The notes: generated from the sequence alone by a model not told the origin. A stretch of 64,000 bases of DNA from Acanthosoma haemorrhoidale (GCA_930367205.1 CAKNEZ010000027.1:1-64000); one strand, 5' to 3'. Shown: positions 44,701-59,040, counted from the first letter of the stretch. Translations and numbers: made by a program.

Positions 44701-47700
44701 ACTCATTATATCACGTGATAGGATCGTATGATTAAAGTAACGAGTGAATATAACATCAAATGATGTCGAATATGATAATGCACCGTGACATTGGCACATA
44801 TTGTATCACGTGATACGATCGTATGATTAAAGTCACGAGTAAATATAACATCAAATGATGTCGAATATAATAGTGTACCGCATTATTAGCACACATTGTA
44901 TCACGTGATACGATCGTATGATTAAAGTTACGAGTAAATATAACATCAAATGATGTCGAATATGATAAGGCACCGTGGCATTGGCACTTATTGTATCACG
45001 TGATACGATCGTATGATTAAAGTTACGAGTGTATACACTATTAAATGATGTCGAATATGATAGTGCACCAAATCATTAGCACTTATTGTATCATGTGATG
45101 CGATCGTATGATTAAAGTACAAGTGACTATAACATCAAATGATGTCGATTATAATAGTGTACCGCATTATTGGCACTCATTATATCACGTGATACGATCG
45201 TATGATTGAAGTTACAGGTGAATGTAACATCAAAAGATGTCAATTTTGATAGTGTACCGCATCATTGGCACTCATTATATCACGTGATAGGATCGTATGA
45301 TTAAAGTAACGAGTGAATATAACATCAAATGATGTCGAATATGATAATGCACCGTGACATTGGCACATATTGTATCACGTGATACGATCGTATGATTAAA
45401 GTCACGAGTAAATATAACATCAAATGATGTCAAATATAATAATGCACCGTGACATGGGCACTTATTGTATCACGTGATACGATCGTATGATTAAAGTTAC
45501 GAGTGTATACACTAATAAATGATGTCGAATATGATAGTGCACCAAATCATTAGCACTTATTGTATCATGTGATGCGATCGTATGATCAAAGTTACAAGAG
45601 AATATAACATCAAATGATGTCGATTATCATAGTGTACCGCATTATTAGCACATATTGTAACACGTGATACGATCGTATGATTAAAGTTACGAGTGAATAT
45701 AACATCAAATGATGTCGAATATGATAATGCACCGTGACATTGGCACTCATTGTATCACGTTATACGATCGTATGATTAAAGTCACGAGTGAATATAACAT
45801 CAAATGATGTCGATTATGATAGTGTTCCGTATCATAAGCACTCATTGTATCACGTGATACGATCGTATGATGAAAGTTACGAGTGAATATAACATCAAAT
45901 GATGTCGATTATGATAGTGTTGCGTATCATAAGCAATCATTGTATCACGTGATGCGATCGTATGATTAAAGTTACAATTGAATATAACATCAAATGATGT
46001 CGAATATGATAATGCACCGTGACATTGGCACTTATTGTTTCACGTGATACGATCTTATGATTAAAGTTACGAGTGTATACACTATTAAATGATGTCGAAT
46101 ATGATAGTGTGTCGTAGCATTGACACTCATTGTATCACGAGATACGATCACATGATTAAAGTTACGAGTAAATATAACATCAAATAATGTCAAATATGAA
46201 AGTGTACCGCATCATTAGCACACATTGTATCACGTGATACGATCGTATGATTAAAGTAACGAGTGAATATAACATCAAATGATGTCGATTATAATGGTAT
46301 ACCGCTTTATTAGCATACATTGTATCACGTGATACGATCGTATGATTAAAGTTACGAGTGAATATAACATCAAATGATGTCAAATATGATAATGCACTGT
46401 GACATTGGCACTTATTGTATCACGTGATACGATCGTATGATTAAAGTTACGAGTGTATACACTATTAAATGATGTCGAATATGATAGTGCACCAAATCAT
46501 TAGCACTTATTGTATCATGTGATGCGATCGTATGATTAAAGTTACAAGTGACTATAACATCAAATGATGTCGATTATAATAGTGTACTGCATTATTAGCA
46601 CACATTGTATCATGTGATGCGATCGTATGATTAAAGTTACGAGTGAATATATCATCAAATAATTTCGAATATGATAATGCACCGCGACATTGGCACTTAT
46701 TGTATCACGTGATACGATCGTATGATTAAAGTTACAGGTGAATATAACATCAAATGATGTCGATTATAATAGTGTACCGCATTATTGGCACTCATTATAT
46801 CACGTGATACGATCGTATGATTGAAGTCACGAGTGAATATAACATCAAATGATGTTGAATATGATTGTATAATATATTATTAGCACTCATTGTTTGACGT
46901 GATACGATCGTATGATTAAAGTTACAGGTGAATGTAACATCAAAAGATGTCAATTTTGATAGTGTACCGCATCATTGGCACTCATTATATCACGTGATAG
47001 GATCGTATGATTAAAGTAACGAGTGAATATAACATCAAATGATGTCGAATATGATAATGCACCGTGACATTGGCACATATTGTATCACGTGATACGATCG
47101 TATGATTAAAGTCACGAGTAAATATAACATCAAATGATGTCGAATATAATAGTGTACCGCATTATTAGCATACATTGTATCACGTGATACGATCGTATGA
47201 TTAAAGTTACGAGTGAATATAACATCAAATGATGTCGAATATGATAATGCACTGTGACATTGGCACTTATTGTATCACGTGATACGATCGTATGATTAAA
47301 GTTACGAGTGTATACACTATTAAATGATGTCGAATATGATAGTGCACCAAATCATTAGCACTTATTGTATCATGTGATGCGATCGTATGATTAAAGTTAC
47401 AAGTGACTATAACATCAAATGATGTCGATTATAATAGTGTACTGCATTATTAGCACACATTGTATTATGTGATGCGATCGTATGATTAAAGTTACGAGTG
47501 AATATATCATCAAATAATTTCGAATATGATAATGCACCGCGACATTGGCACTTATTGTATCACGTGATACGATCGTATGATTAAAGTTACTGGTGAATAT
47601 AACATCAAATGATGTCGATTATAATAGTGTACCGCATTATTGGCACTCATTATATCACGTGATACGATCGTATGATTGAAGTTACAGGTGAATGTAACAT

Positions 47701-50700
47701 CAAAAGATGTCAATTTTGATAGTGTACCGCATCATTGGCACTCATTATATCACGTGATAGGATCGTATGATTAAAGTAACGAGTGAATATAACATCAAAT
47801 GATGTCGAATATGATAATGCACCGTGACATTGGCACATATTGTATCACGTGATACGATCGTATGATTAAAGTCACGAGTAAATATAACATCAAATGATGT
47901 CAAATATAATAATGCACCGTGACATGGGCACTTATTGTATCACGTGATACGATCGTATGATTAAAGTTACGAGTGTATACACTAATAAATGATGTCGAAT
48001 ATGATAGTGCACCAAATCATTAGCACTTATTGTATCATGTGATGCGATCGTATGATCAAAGTTACAAGAGAATATAACATCAAATGATGTCGATTATCAT
48101 AGTGTACCGCATTATTAGCACATATTGTAACACGTGATACGATCGTATGATTAAAGTTACGAGTGAATATAACATCAAATGATGTCGAATATGATAATGC
48201 ACCGTGACATTGGCACTCATTGTATCACGTTATACGATCGTATGATTAAAGTCACGAGTGAATATAACATCAAATGATGTCGATTATGATAAGGCACCGT
48301 GGCATTGGCACTTATTGTATCACGTGATACGATCGTATGATTAAAGTTACGAGTGTATACACTATTAAATGATGTCGAATATGATAGTGCACCAAATCAT
48401 TAGCACTTATTGTATCATGTGATGCGATCGTATGATTTAAGTACAAGTGACTATAACATCAAATGATGTCGATTATAATAGTGTACTGCATTATTAGCAC
48501 ACATTGTATCATGTGATGCGATCGTATGATTAAAGTTACGAGTGAATATATCATCAAATAATTTCGAATATGATAATGCACCGCGACATTGGCACTTATT
48601 GTATCACGTGATACGATCGTATGATTAAAGTTACAGGTGAATATAACATCAAATGATGTCGATTATAATAGTGTACCGCATTATTGGCACTCATTATATC
48701 ACGTGATACGATCGTATGATTGAAGTCACGAGTGAATATAACATCAAATGATGTTGAATATGATTGTATAATATATTATTAGCACTCATTGTTTGACGTG
48801 ATACGATCGTATGATTAAAGTTACAGGTGAATGTAACATCAAAAGATGTCAATTTTGATAGTGTACCGCATCATTGGCACTCATTATATCACGTGATAGG
48901 ATCGTATGATTAAAGCAACGAGTGAATATAACATCAAATGATGTCGAATATGATAATGCACCGTGACATTGGCACATATTGTATCACGTGATACGATCGT
49001 ATGATTAAAGTCACGAGTAAATATAACATCAAATGATGTCGAATATAATAGTGTACCGCATTATTAGCATACATTGTATCACGTGATACGATCGTATGAT
49101 TAAAGTTACGAGTGAATATAACATCAAATGATGTCGAATATGATAATGCACTGTGACATTGGCACTTATTGTATCACGTGATACGATCGTATGATTAAAG
49201 TTACGAGTGTATACACTATTAAATGATGTCGAATATGATAGTGCACCAAATCATTAGCACTTATTGTATCATGTGATGCGATCGTATGATTAAAGTTACA
49301 AGTGACTATAACATCAAATGATGTCGATTATAATAGTGTACTGCATTATTAGCACACATTGTATTATGTGATGCGATCGTATGATTAAAGTTACGAGTGA
49401 ATATATCATCAAATAATTTCGAATATGATAATGCACCGCGACATTGGCACTTATTGTATCACGTGATACGATCGTATGATTAAAGTTACAGGTGAATATA
49501 ACATCAAATGATGTCGATTATAATAGTGTACCGCATTATTGGCACTCATTATATCACGTGATACGATCGTATGATTGAAGTTACAGGTGAATGTAACATC
49601 AAAAGATGTCAATTTTGATAGTGTACCGCATCATTGGCACTCATTATATCACGTGATAGGATCGTATGATTAAAGTAACGAGTGAATATAACATCAAATG
49701 ATGTCGAATATGATAATGCACCGTGACATTGGCACATATTGTATCACGTGATACGATCGTATGATTAAAGTCACGAGTAAATATAACATCAAATGATGTC
49801 AAATATAATAATGCACCGTGACATGGGCACTTATTGTATCACGTGATACGATCGTATGATTAAAGTTACGAGTGTATACACTAATAAATGATGTCGAATA
49901 TGATAGTGCACCAAATCATTAGCACTTATTGTATCATGTGATGCGATCGTATGATCAAAGTTACAAGAGAATATAACATCAAATAATGTCGATTATCATA
50001 GTGTACCGCATTATTAGCACATATTGTAACACGTGATACGATCGTATGATTAAAGTTACGAGTGAATATAACATCAAATGATGTCGAATATGATAATGCA
50101 CCTTGACATTGGCACTCATTGTATCACGTTATACGATCGTATGATTAAAGTTACGAGTGAATATAACATCAAATGATGTCGATTATGATAGTGTTCCGTA
50201 TCATAAGCACTCATTGTATCACGTGATACGATCGTATGATGAAAGTTACGAGTGAATATAACATCAAATGATGTCGATTATGATAGTGTTCCGTATCATA
50301 AGCAATCATTGTATCACGTGATGCGATCGTATGATTAAAGTTACAATTGAATATAACATCAAATGATGTCGAATATGATAATGCACCGTGACATTGGCTC
50401 TTATTGTTTCACGTGATACGATCTTATGATTAAAGTTACGAGTGTATACACTATTAAATGATGTCGAATATGATAGTGTGTCGTAGCATTGACACTCATT
50501 GTATCACGAGATACGATCACATGATTAAAGTTACGAGTAAATATAACATCAAATAATGTCAAATATGAAAGTGTACCGCATCATTAGCACACATTGTATC
50601 ACGTGATAGGATCGTATGATTAAAGTAACGAGTGAATATAACATCAAATGATGTCGATTATAATGGTTTACTGCTTTATTAGCACACATTCTATCACGTG

Positions 50701-52010
50701 ATACGATCGTATGATTAAAGTTACGAGTGAATATAACATCAAATGATGTCGAATATGATAATGCACTGTGACATTGGCACTTATTGTATCACGTGATACG
50801 ATCGTATGATTAATGTTACGAGTGTATACACTATTAAATGATGTCGAATATGATAGTGCACCAAATCATTAGCACTTATTGTATCATGTGATGCAATCGT
50901 ATGATTAAAGTTACAAGTGACTATAACATCAAATGATGTCGATTATAATAGTGTACTGCATTATTAGCACACATTGTATCATGTGATGCGATCGTATGAT
51001 TAAAGTAACGAGTAAATATAACATCAAATGATGTCGAATATAATAATGCACCGTTACATGGGCACTTATTGTATAACGTGATACGATCGTATGATTAAAG
51101 TTACGAGTGTATACACTAATAAATGATGTCGAATATGATAGTGCACCAAATCATTAGCACTTATTGTATCATGTGATGCGATCTTATGATCAAAGTTACA
51201 AGAGAATGTAACATCAAAAGATGTCAATTTTGATAGTGTACCGCATCATTGGCACTCATTATATCACGTGATAGGATCGTATGATTAAAGTAACGAGTGA
51301 ATATAACATCAAATGATGTCGAATATGATAATGCACTGTGACATTGGCACATATTGTATCACGTGATACGATCGTATGATTAAAGTCACGAGTAAATATA
51401 ACATCAAATGATGTCGAATATAATAATGCACCGTGACATGGGCACTTATTGTATCACGTGATACGATCGTATGATTAAAGTTACGAGTGTATACACTAAT
51501 AAATGATGTCGAATATGATAGTGCACCAAATCATTAGCACTTATTGTATCATGTGATGCGATCGTATGATCAAAGTTACAAGAGAATATAACATCAAATG
51601 ATGTCGATTATCATAGTGTACCGAATTATTAGCACATATTGTATCACGTGATACGATCGTATGATCAAAGTTACGAGTGAATATAACATCAAATGATGTC
51701 GATTATGATAGTGTTCCGTATCATAAGCAATCATTGTATCACGTGATGCGATCGTATGATTAAAGTTACAATTGAATATAACATCAAATGATGTCGATTA
51801 TAATGGTATACCGCTTTATTAGCATACATTGTATCACGTGATACGATCGCATGATTAAAGTTACGAGTGAATATAACATCAAATGATGTCGAATATGATA
51901 ATGCACCGTGACATTGGCACTTATTGTTTCACGTGATACGATCTTATGATTAAAGTTACGAGTGTATACACCATTAAATGATGTCGAATATGATAGTGTG
52001 TCGTAGCATT
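41799..52010. repeat. 9648-bp tandem duplication, right copy
   Basis: This is the second copy of the large duplication. It contains the matching truncated monomer (44324-44378) and 1-bp deletions near 45118 and 48438. The match to the left copy ends where CATTGACACT becomes CATTTACACT at 52011, followed by a different monomer order. Differences from the left copy include CATTTGATGCG near 44428, GTGACTATA near 47404 (left copy GTGAATATA) and CATACATTG near 49069 (left copy CACACATTG). Confidence 0.9.
44324..44378. repeat. Truncated 55-bp satellite monomer, duplicated copy
   Basis: Same deletion junction as at 34676-34730, exactly 9648 bp downstream. It differs by three substitutions in its first part (AACATCAAATAATTTCG against AGCATCAAATGATGTCG). 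It arose by duplication, not by a second deletion. Confidence 0.92.
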
Positions 52011-55000
52011 TACACTCATTGTATCACGCGATTCGATCACATGATTAAAGTTACGAGTGAATATAACATCAAATGATGTCGAATATGATAATGAACCGTG
52101 ACATTGGCACTTATTGTATCACGTGATACGATCGTATGAATAAAGTTACAGGTGAATATAACATCAAATGATGTTGATTATGATAGTGTTCCGTATCATA
52201 AGCAATCATTGTATCACGTGATGCGATCGTATAATTAAAGTAACGAGTGAATATAACATCAAATGATGTCGATTATAATGGTTTACTGCTTTATTAGCAC
52301 ACATTCTATCACGTGATACGATCGTATGATTAAAGTTACGAGTGAATATAACATCAAATGATGTCGAATATGATAATGCACTGTGACATTGGCACTTATT
52401 GTATCACGTGATACGATCGTATGATTAAAGTTACGAGTGTATACACTATTAAATGATGTCGAATATGATAGTGCACCAAATCATTAGCACTTATTGTATC
52501 ATGTGATGCAATCGTATGATTAAAGTTACAAGTGACTATAACATCAAATGATGTCGATTATAATAGTGTACTGCATTATTAGCACACATTGTATTATGTG
52601 ATGCGATCGTATGATTAAAGTAACGAGTGAATATAACATCAAATGATGTCGAATATGATAATGCACCGTGACATTGGCACATATTGTATCACGTGATACG
52701 ATCGTATGATTAAAGTCACGAGTAAATATAACATCAAATGATGTCGAATATAATAATGCACCGTTACATGGGCACTTATTGTATCACGTGATACGATCGT
52801 ATGATTAAAGTTACGAGTGTATACACTAATAAATGATGTCGAATATGATAGTGCACCAAATCATTAGCACTTATTGTATCATGTGATGCGATCGTATGAT
52901 CAAAGTTACAAGAGAATGTAACATCAAAAGATGTCAATTTTGATAGTGTACCGCATCATTGGCACTCATTATATCACGTGATAGGATCGTATGATTAAAG
53001 TAACGCGTGAATATAACATCAAATGATGTCGAATATGATAATGCACCGTGACATTGGCACATATTGTATCACGTGATACGATCGTATGATTAAAGTCACG
53101 AGTAAATATAACATCAAATGATGTCGAATATAATAATGCACCGTGACATGGGCACTTATTGTATCACGTGATACGATCGTATGATTAAAGTTACGAGTGT
53201 ATACACTAATAAATGATGTCGAATATGATAGTGCACCAAATCATTAGCACTTATTGTATCATGTGATGCGATCGTATGATTAAAGTTACAAGTGACTATA
53301 ACATCAAATGATGTCGATTATAATAGTGTACTGCATTATTAGCACACATTGTATCACGTGATACGATCGTATGATTAAAGTTACGAGTGAATATAACATC
53401 AAATGATGTAGAATATGATAATGCACTGTGACATTGGCACTTATTGTATCACGTGATACGATCGTATGATTAAAGTTACGAGTGTGTACACTATTAAATG
53501 ATGTCGAATATGATAGTGCACCAAATCATTAGCACTTATTGTATCATGTGATGCAATCGTATGATTAAAGTTACAAGTGACTATAACATCAAATGATGTC
53601 GATTATAATAGTGTACTGCATTATTAGCACACATTGTATCATGTGATGCGATCGTATGATTAAAGTAACGAGTAAATATAACATCAAATGATGTCCAATA
53701 TAATAATGCACCGTTACATGGGCACTTATTGTATCACGTGATACGATCGTATGATTAAAGTTACGAGTGTATACACTAATAAATGATGTCGAATATGATA
53801 GTGCACCAAATCATTAGCACTTATTGTATCATGTGATGCGATCTTATGATCAAAGTTACAAGAGAATGTAACATCAAAAGATGTCAATTTTGATAGTGTA
53901 CCGCATCATTGGCACTCATTATATCACGTGATAGGATCGTATGATTAAAGTAACGAGTGAATATAACATCAAATGATGTCGAATATGATAATGCACTGTG
54001 ACATTGGCACATATTGTATCACGTGATACGATCGTATGATTAAAGTCACGAGTAAATATAACATCAAATGATGTCGAATATAATAATGCACCGTGACATG
54101 GGCACTTATTGTATCACGTGATACGATCGTATGATTAAAGTTACGAGTGTATACACTAATAAATGATGTCGAATATGATAGTGCACCAAATCATTAGCAC
54201 TTATTGTATCATGTGATGCGATCGTATGATCAAAGTTACAAGAGAATATAACATCAAATGATGTCGATTATCATAGTGTACCGAATTATTAGCACATATT
54301 GTATCACGTGATACGATCGTATGATCAAAGTTACGAGTGAATATAACATCAAATGATGTCGATTATGATAGTGTTCCGTATCATAAGCAATCATTGTATC
54401 ACGTGATGCGATCGTATGATTAAAGTTACAATTGAATATAACATCAAATGATGTCGATTATAATGGTATACCGCTTTATTAGCATACATTGTATCACGTG
54501 ATACGATCGCATGATTAAAGTTACGAGTGAATATAACATCAAATGATGTCGAATATGATAATGCACCGTGACATTGGCACTTATTGTTTCACGTGATACG
54601 ATCTTATGATTAAAGTTACGAGTGTATACACCATTAAATGATGTCGAATATGATAGTGTGTCGTAGCATTTACACTCATTGTATCACGCGATTCGATCAC
54701 ATGATTAAAGTTACGAGTGAATATAACATCAAATGATGTCGAATATGATAATGAACCGTGACATTGGCACTTATTGTATCACGTGATAAGATCGTATGAA
54801 TAAAGTTACAGGTGAATATAACATCAAATGATGTTGATTATGATAGTGTTCCGTATCATAAGCAATCATTGTATCACGTGATGCGATCGTATAATTAAAG
54901 TTACGAGTAAATATAACATCAAATAATGTCAAATATGAAAGTGTACCGCATCATTAGCACACATTGTATCACGTGATACGATCGTATGATTAAAGTAACG

Positions 55001-58000
55001 AGTGAATATAACATCAAATGATGTCGATTATAATGGTTTACTGCTTTATTAGCACACATTCTATCACGTGATACGATCGTATGATTAAAGTTACGAGTGA
55101 ATATAACATCAAATGATGTCGAATATGATAATGCACTGTGACATTGGCACTTATTGTATCACGTGATACGATCGTATGATTAAAGTTACGAGTGTATACA
55201 CTATTAAATGATGTCGAATATGATAGTGCACCAAATCATTAGCACTTATTGTATCATGTGATGCAATCGTATGATTAAAGTTACAAGTGACTATAACATC
55301 AAATGATGTCGATTATAATAGTGTACTGCATTATTAGCACACATTGTATTATGTGATGCGATCGTATGATTAAAGTAACGAGTGAATATAACATCAAATG
55401 ATGTCGAATATGATAATGCACCGTGACATTGGCACATATTGTATCACGTGATACGATCGTATGATTAAAGTCACGAGTAAATATAACATCAAATGATGTC
55501 GAATATAATAATGCACCGTTACATGGGCACTTATTGTATCACGTGATACGATCGTATGATTAAAGTTACGAGTGTATACACTAATAAATGATGTCGAATA
55601 TGATAGTGCACCAAATCATTAGCACTTATTGTATCATGTGATGCGATCGTATGATCAAAGTTACAAGAGAATGTAACATCAAAAGATGTCAATTTTGATA
55701 GTGTACCGCATCATTGGCACTCATTATATCACGTGATAGGATCGTATGATTAAAGTAACGCGTGAATATAACATCAAATGATGTCGAATATGATAATGCA
55801 CCGTGACATTGGCACATATTGTATCACGTGATACGATCGTATGATTAAAGTCACGAGTAAATATAACATCAAATGATGTCGAATATAATAATGCACCGTG
55901 ACATGGGCACTTATTGTATCACGTGATACGATCGTATGATTAAAGTTACGAGTGTATACACTAATAAATGATGTCGAATATGATAGTGCACCAAATCATT
56001 AGCACTTATTGTATCATGTGATGCGATCGTATGATTAAAGTCACGAGTGAATATAGCATCAAATGATGTCGAATATGATAACGAACCGTGACATTGGTAC
56101 TTATTGTATCACGTGATACGATCGTATGATCAAAGTTACAAGAGAATATAACATCAAATGATGTCGATTATCATAGTGTACCGCATTATTAGCACATATT
56201 GTATCACGTGATACGATCGTATGATTAAAGTTACGAGTGAATATAACATCAAATGATGTCGAATATGATAATGCACCGTGACATTGGCACTCATTGTATC
56301 ACGTGATACGATCGTATGATTAAAGTCACGAGTGAATATAACATCAAATGATGTCGATTATGATAGTGTTCCGTATCATAAGCACTCATTGTATCACGTG
56401 ATACGATCGTATGATGAAAGTTACAATTGAATATAACATCAAATGATGTCGATTATAATAGTGTACTGCATTATTAGCACACATTGTATCATGTGATGCG
56501 ATCGTATGATTAAAGTAACGAGTAAATATAACATCAAATGATGTCGAATATAATAATGCACCGTTACATGGGCACTTATTGTATCACGTGATACGATCGT
56601 ATGATTAAAGTTACGAGTGTATACACTAATAAATGATGTCGAATATGATAGTGCACCAAATCATTAGCACTTATTGTATCATGTGATGCGATCGTATGAT
56701 CAAAGTTACAAGAGAATATAACATCAAATGATGTCGATTATCATAGTACCGCATTATTAGCACATATTGTATCACGTGATACGATCGTATGATCAAAGTT
56801 ACGAGTGAATATAACATCAAATGATGTCGATTATGATAGTGTTCCGTATCATAAGCAATCATTGTATCACGTGATGCGATCGTATGATTAAAGTTACAAT
56901 TGAATATAACATCAAATGATGTCGATTATAATGGTATACCGCTTTATTAGCATACATTGTATCACGTGATACGATCGCATGATTAAAGTTACGAGTGAAT
57001 ATAACATCAAATGATGTCGAATATGATAATGCACCGTGACATTGGCACTTATTGTTTCACGTGATACGATCTTATGATTAAAGTTACGAGTGTATACACC
57101 ATTAAATGATGTCGAATATGATAGTGTGTCGTAGCATTTACACTCATTGTATCACGTGATTCGATCACATGATTAAAGTTACGAGTGAATATAACATCAA
57201 ATGATGTCGAATATGATAATGAACCGTGACATTGGCACTTATTGTATCACGTGATACGATCGTATGAATAAAGTTACAGGTGAATATAACATCAAATGAT
57301 GTTGATTATGATAGTGTTCCGTATCATAAGCAATCATTGTATCACGTGATGCGATCGTATAATTAAAGTTACGAGTAAATATAACATCAAATAATGTCAA
57401 ATATGAAAGTGTACCGCATCATTAGCACACATTGTATCACGTGATACGATCGTATGATTAAAGTAACGAGTGAATATAACATCAAATGATGTCGATTATA
57501 ATGGTTTACTGCTTTATTAGCACACATTCTATCACGTGATACGATCGTATGATTAAAGTTACGAGTGAATATAACATCAAATGATGTCGAATATGATAAT
57601 GCACTGTGACATTGGCACTTATTGTATCACGTGATACGATCGTATGATTAAAGTTACGAGTGTATACACTATTAAATGATGTCGAATATGATAGTGCACC
57701 AAATCATTAGCACTTATTGTATCATGTGATGCAATCGTATGATTAAAGTTACAAGTGACTATAACATCAAATGATGTCGATTATAATAGTGTACTGCATT
57801 ATTAGCACACATTGTATCATGTGATGCGATCGTATGATTAAAGTAACGAGTGAATATAACATCAAATGATGTCGAATATGATAATGCACCGTGACATTGG
57901 CACATATTGTATCACGTGATACGATCGTATGATTAAAGTCACGAGTAAATATAACATCAAATGATGTCGAATATAATAATGCACCGTTACATGGGCACTT

Positions 58001-58860
58001 ATTGTATCACGTGATACGATCGTATGATTAAAGTTACGAGTGTATACACTAATAAATGATGTCGAATATGATAGTGCACCAAATCATTAGCACTTATTGT
58101 ATCATGTGATGCGATCGTATGATCAAAGTTACAAGAGAATGTAACATCAAAAGATGTCAATTTTGATAGTGTACCGCATCATTGGCACTCATTATATCAC
58201 GTGATAGGATCGTATGATTAAAGTAACGAGTGAATATAACATCAAATGATGTCGAATATGATAATGCACCGTGACATTGGCACATATTGTATCACGTGAT
58301 ACGATCGTATGATTAAAGTCACGAGTAAATATAACATCAAATGATGTCGAATATAATAATGCACCGTGACATGGGCACTTATTGTATCACGTGATACGAT
58401 CGTATGATTAAAGTTACGAGTGTATACACTAATAAATGATGTCGAATATGATAGTGCACCAAATCATTAGCACTTATTGTATCATGTGATGCGATCGTAT
58501 GATTAAAGTCACGAGTGAATATAGCATCAAATGATGTCGAATATGATAACGAACCGTGACATTGGTACTTATTGTATCACGTGATACGATCGTATGATCA
58601 AAGTTACAAGAGAATATAACATCAAATGATGTCGATTATCATAGTGTACCGCATTATTAGCACATATTGTATCACGTGATACGATCGTATGATTAAAGTT
58701 ACGAGTGAATATAACATCAAATGATGTCGAATATGATAATGCACCGTGACATTGGCACTCATTGTATCACGTGATACGATCGTATGATTAAAGTCACGAG
58801 TGAATATAACATCAAATGATGTCGATTATGATAGTGTTCCGTATCATAAGCACTCATTGT
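51502..58860. repeat. Right flank of the satellite array
   Basis: The 25-monomer block of the higher-order repeat starts again at 51502 and at 54162. The first of these has lost one monomer near 52231, where ATAATTAAAG runs straight into the monomer after the missing one. A 2468-bp (26 monomers minus 2 bp) tandem duplication follows, tagged by ATAACGAACCGTG at 56079 and 58547. It includes the only 2-bp deletion of the array (CATAGTACCGC, near 56746). The array ends at 58860 within a monomer after CACTCATTGT. The left duplicate of this monomer reads on into ATCACGTGATAC at 56393. Confidence 0.85.
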
Positions 58861-58907
58861 GCTTAATTATTATAACTATTAATTTTATTATTATTAATTA
58901 TAACTCT
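58861..58907. other. AT-rich junction filler between satellite and U1 array
   Basis: These 47 bp are nearly all A and T (TTATTATTAATTA-like). They match neither the 95-bp monomer nor the part of the U1 unit that precedes CACTGCCTGTCT in the next two copies. They look like filler or a short unique remnant at an exchange point. No target-site duplication is visible. Confidence 0.75.
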
Positions 58908-58910
58908 CAC

Positions 58911-59040
58911 TGCCTGTCTAATAAAAAGTACAGCAACAGCTTCAGACTCCGTCCCGTCGTCGTCGTCTTACCTCTCTCTCTCTACCTACTTACTACTACT
59001 CGACACTACCCCCTCCCTACCTGATAAACTAACTGACTCA
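58911..59040 (+). repeat. CT/GTC-rich low-complexity start of the U1 unit
   Basis: This stretch contains TAATAAAAAG, a GTC triplet run (GTCCCGTCGTCGTCGTC), a CTCTCTCTCT run and TACTACTACT. It recurs at 61253 and 63596. The open frames across it are products of low complexity and have no ATG start in a useful context. Confidence 0.7.

Larger units (their letters stand above)
1..58860. repeat. 95-bp satellite DNA array, 620 monomers plus a partial one
   Basis: Head-to-tail repeats of a 95-bp monomer fill this whole stretch and continue beyond the left edge. With the monomer start set at AATGATGTCG, starts fall at 1, 96, 191, 286 and so on. The last start is 58815, followed by a 46-bp fragment. 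The distance 1 to 58815 is 58814 bp, which is 620 x 95 minus 86. The 86 bp are accounted for by two 40-bp truncations, four 1-bp deletions and one 2-bp deletion. Monomers are about 35 percent GC. They share a conserved core (GTATCACGTGATAC, CGATCGTATGAT, ATAACATCAAATGATG) and a variable segment at about monomer positions 11-45 that defines many monomer types. No gene, transposon or other sequence interrupts the array. Function is unknown; a centromeric, pericentromeric or other heterochromatic role is possible but not shown by the sequence. Confidence 0.98.

Noticed and set aside
6500..56862. Minus-strand reading frames of 63-67 codons inside the satellite, some identical at 11778, 16338 and 20043
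   Set aside because: They repeat only because the monomers repeat. 95 is not a multiple of 3, so each monomer is read in a different frame, and frames stay open by chance across two monomers. The identical ones simply mark higher-order repeat copies.
1..58860. CRISPR-like alternation of a conserved core with variable segments
   Set aside because: The variable segments are related to each other and recur in ordered blocks. The genome is animal, unit length is 95 bp and there are no cas genes; this is satellite DNA.
1..58860. CENP-B box or telomere repeats in the satellite
   Set aside because: No match to the TTCGNNNNANNCGGG pattern and no TTAGG or TTAGGG runs were seen.
58800..59024. 74-codon plus-strand frame across the satellite/U1 junction
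   Set aside because: It starts with GTG in a satellite monomer and ends in the same low-complexity stretch; no coding signal.
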